This document shows, one piece after another, positions 62,373 through 64,000 of a stretch of DNA of 64,000 bases. A program made the translations under genes and the position numbers. The DNA comes from Paracoccus limosus. Lineage in GTDB: Bacteria; Pseudomonadota; Alphaproteobacteria; Rhodobacterales; Rhodobacteraceae. Location of the stretch: contig NZ_WMIF01000013.1 of assembly GCF_009711185.1 (NCBI RefSeq), positions 37,853-101,852 of the forward strand, written 5' to 3'. The first letter of the stretch is position 1. Each line of letters begins with the position of its first letter. The notes under the pieces are model-generated. The model searched no databases and was not told the origin of the DNA. It worked only from the letters and a program-made list of their open reading frames with translations.

Positions 62373-62747
62373 TTATTCGGGTTGCCAGGCGTCGTAATCG
62401 CTGCGGCGCGCCGGCTCGGCACGGTAAAGCGACCCGGCCGGATGATAGGCGCCAGAGGTGCCGGTCATATTGGGGCGATGCGCCTTTTCCCATGCCTTGT
62501 GCGGCAGGGGCTGGCGGGTCGGCGGCTCGTCATAGGTGTGGTGCAGCCAGCCGTGCCAATCGGGCGAAATGCGGCTGGCCTCGGCCTCGCCATTGTAGAT
62601 CACCCAGCGCCGTTTGCCGCCGCCGCTTTGGTAATAGACATTGCCCTGATCGTCCTCGCCGATCTTTTCGCCGTAAAGCTTGGTCCAGACCTGCGTGTTG
62701 ATGGTCTGGCTGTTCCACCAGGTCAGGGCGCGGAGAAGAAACGACAT
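62373..62747 (-). CDS. NDUFA12 family NADH:ubiquinone oxidoreductase accessory subunit
   Basis: A 124-residue protein homologous to the mitochondrial complex I subunit NDUFA12 (B17.2). [29 protein letters not shown] (in part: [16 protein letters not shown]) and [25 protein letters not shown] (in part: [16 protein letters not shown]) are diagnostic. It is expected at the junction of the complex I arms on the cytoplasmic side. ATG 62747 has GAGGTTCC before it. The nuo genes are not in this window. Confidence 0.93.
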   Translation of the reverse strand: MSFLLRALTWWNSQTINTQVWTKLYGEKIGEDDQGNVYYQSGGGKRRWVIYNGEAEASRISPDWHGWLHHTYDEPPTRQPLPHKAWEKAHRPNMTGTSGAYHPAGSLYRAEPARRSDYDAWQPE

Positions 62748-62960
62748 CGGCAGGAACCTCTTCGATCGGTGCTGCCGCAGATATGCCGCAAAGCCGGGCG
62801 AAGGTCCAGAGTGTGCGGGCGTCGCAGCCATCTTGCGCGATCCCCGTGCCGCCCTCTGACGGGCGCGGATGGCAAGCCGGGACCGGCAGCGCAAGGACGG
62901 TGCCCGCAAACGCCATCCCGCGTTGCACTGAGTTTTCCGAACCGCTATCAGAGGGGCCAC

Positions 62961-63037
62961 GGCCCCGTAGCTCAACTGGATAGAGCACGGACCTTCTAAG
63001 TCTGGGGTTGGGGGTTCAAGTCCTCCCGGGGTCGCCA
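62961..63037 (+). tRNA. tRNA-Arg (anticodon TCT)
   Basis: A complete cloverleaf of 77 nt with an encoded CCA end. The acceptor stem is GGCCCCG paired with CGGGGTC (one G-T). The anticodon stem CGGAC/GTCTG encloses loop CTTCTAA with anticodon TCT. GGTTCAAGTCC is the T loop region. It reads the rare arginine codons AGA/AGG. Downstream sequence is distinctly less GC-rich, as at an island junction. Confidence 0.95.
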
Positions 63038-63078
63038 TTTTCTGACAATTTTTCCTATTGTCGTCCGACGTCGAAAGA

Positions 63079-63100
63079 CCAACTTTTCGACAAAAGTTGG
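63079..63100. terminator. Stem-loop downstream of tRNA-Arg
   Basis: CCAACTTTTC and CAAAAGTTGG pair at 9 of 10 positions around a 2-nt gap, about 40 bp after the tRNA and 70 bp beyond the end of the minus-strand remnant. It lacks a clear T-run and could serve either side. Confidence 0.4.
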
Positions 63101-63170
63101 GGTTGCGAACTGCATCATGCGTTGCTGGGCTACGGCCGCCACGCGTCACAGCAAGACGGTGCTGTCGTGG

Positions 63171-64000
63171 TCAGGCGTGCGGGCCCCGCAGCACCGGCTC
63201 GACAAATCGGCGTTCATAGAGTGCGCCGAAGTCTTTGCCGTCAGGTGCGAACGGCGACACTCCAGCTTTTCTGAGCTTGGCCAGGCAGGTCCGCTTATGC
63301 AGCCCGAACTCGCGCTGCATCTGGGAAGGCGTAAGAAATCGCTGGTTAAAGGCAGCGATGTCCTCGCCCGAGACGTATAGCATGCGAACATTCGTGATCG
63401 GGTGCTGCACCCAACTTGCACTTGCGTGCCCTGCCTCAAACAGAGAGTGGAACCAGCCGTCTGCCCTCATTCCAATACTTCTCGAAAATGCCGCGGCCGA
63501 GGTAGCGTTCACCGAAGGTCGTGTGTGAAAGCGGACCTTGGATTCGCGACTGGCAAGTTCGTTGATCTCCGATTTCGAGACCATAAAAGATCTATAACCG
63601 GCAGCGCCTGGCAGACGTCCAAGCTTGCTGATATCCTCCATGGCGAGTCGATCTTGTCTCGGGTGATCCTTGGCGTCAGGATCCCGCCTTCCTTCAGAGA
63701 TCTCAGCTGGGCCTTCGTGGCACCGATCGCGGCTTGCATTTCTAGCGGACCGACGAGTGTCGGTATTTCACGCAGCAGGTCAGCATACTTCCATGCATCG
63801 AAAGTCCTGAGTGCGGGAGGACGCTGATCGATGCTCGGATCCGGAATTGCACCTGCATCAACCAGAAACTTCTGTAAGCGCGACGCTGATCCCCTCCTGC
63901 CGCTGGTGATCTGAACGGGCCAATCTCCGTGCGCATGAACGTCGGAGGTGTTGGCTTGGAACGAGACGGCAAAATGGGCGGCCATTTGGACGGCTTCTCG
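63171..64000 (-). pseudogene. Frameshifted gene remnant, possibly TniQ-like, running off the right edge
   Basis: Two overlapping minus-strand frames look like pieces of one broken gene. The upstream piece is open from the window edge (the codons before ATG 63985 are also open) to 63509. It has EIPTLVGPLEMQAAIGATKA and PWRISASLDV, a helix-turn-helix-like stretch. The downstream piece (63641-63171) has GAAGYRSFMVSKSEINELA and RFLTPSQMQREFGLHKR, another helix-turn-helix-like stretch. They overlap by 133 bp in different frames, which suggests an out-of-frame deletion near 63600. The pattern recalls TniQ-type transposition proteins, but this is from memory and uncertain. Confidence 0.4.

Noticed and set aside
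1..64000. CRISPR array, rRNA operon or insertion sequence
   Set aside because: No regularly spaced direct repeats, no rRNA sequence and no transposase motifs were found on reading both strands; only the right-edge remnant hints at mobile DNA.

Overview
The window is about 64 kb of GC-rich chromosome from an alphaproteobacterium. The best fit is a Rhodobacteraceae member close to Paracoccus; this is an inference from gene content, as no 16S is present. Pointers are a bacterial homolog of the mitochondrial complex I subunit NDUFA12, the HdaA-type DnaA paralog, a short prolyl-tRNA synthetase, a DUF2155 protein beside aat, an Mrp antiporter with fused A and B subunits, a consensus FNR site, and very dense packing with many 4-bp start/stop overlaps. 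Almost all of it reads as ordinary core chromosome. No IS element, CRISPR array or rRNA was seen.

Layout. 0-2 kb: a possible truncated gene at the left edge, then a divergent LysR regulator and SDR oxidoreductase. 2-11 kb: leucine degradation on the minus strand (isovaleryl-CoA dehydrogenase; methylcrotonyl-CoA carboxylase beta and alpha; a GST; HMG-CoA lyase; a crotonase). It is interrupted by two LprI-type lysozyme-inhibitor paralogs coupled to the dehydrogenase gene and by a plus-strand OmpW porin behind a perfect FNR box. 11-16.7 kb: a CobC-like phosphatase and CobD, divergent hemC/hemE, an EamA transporter, and a LysE exporter with a divergent AsnC regulator. 16.7-25 kb: a RecD-like helicase, an EcsC protein, an Ivy-type lysozyme inhibitor, a GNAT, a flavin reductase, apt, ispH, a GST, rnhA, a TRIC-type channel and a truncated hemoglobin. 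25-30.6 kb: ileS, sufE, a lipoprotein and a membrane dipeptidase. 30.8-36.7 kb: polyphosphate metabolism (ppx, ppk1) with hdaA and an AI-2E-type membrane protein. 36.8-40.4 kb: proS, a tandem universal stress protein and a CE2-like SGNH esterase.

40.6-44.2 kb holds the most interesting accessory unit: a hexapeptide acyltransferase, an AMP-forming ligase, a stand-alone acyl carrier protein and a PLP decarboxylase, tightly overlapped. The ligase and decarboxylase resemble the exosortase-A-associated families, and the set resembles the carrier-protein-tethered amino acid decarboxylation of butirosin biosynthesis. No exosortase is visible, so the product is unknown. 44.5-50.6 kb is a complete six-gene Mrp/Mnh Na+(K+)/H+ antiporter operon. 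50.7-55.3 kb: aroK-aroB, two uncharacterised secreted or membrane proteins, and xerD. 55.3-58.8 kb: an NCS2 xanthine/urate permease, an EamA transporter and an LpxL-family acyltransferase. 58.9-62.7 kb: accB-accC, aat, a DUF2155 protein, mlaD and the NDUFA12 homolog.

From 62.96 kb the window holds tRNA-Arg(TCT), followed by a less GC-rich stretch with a frameshifted gene remnant that runs off the right edge. This may be the start of a genomic island.
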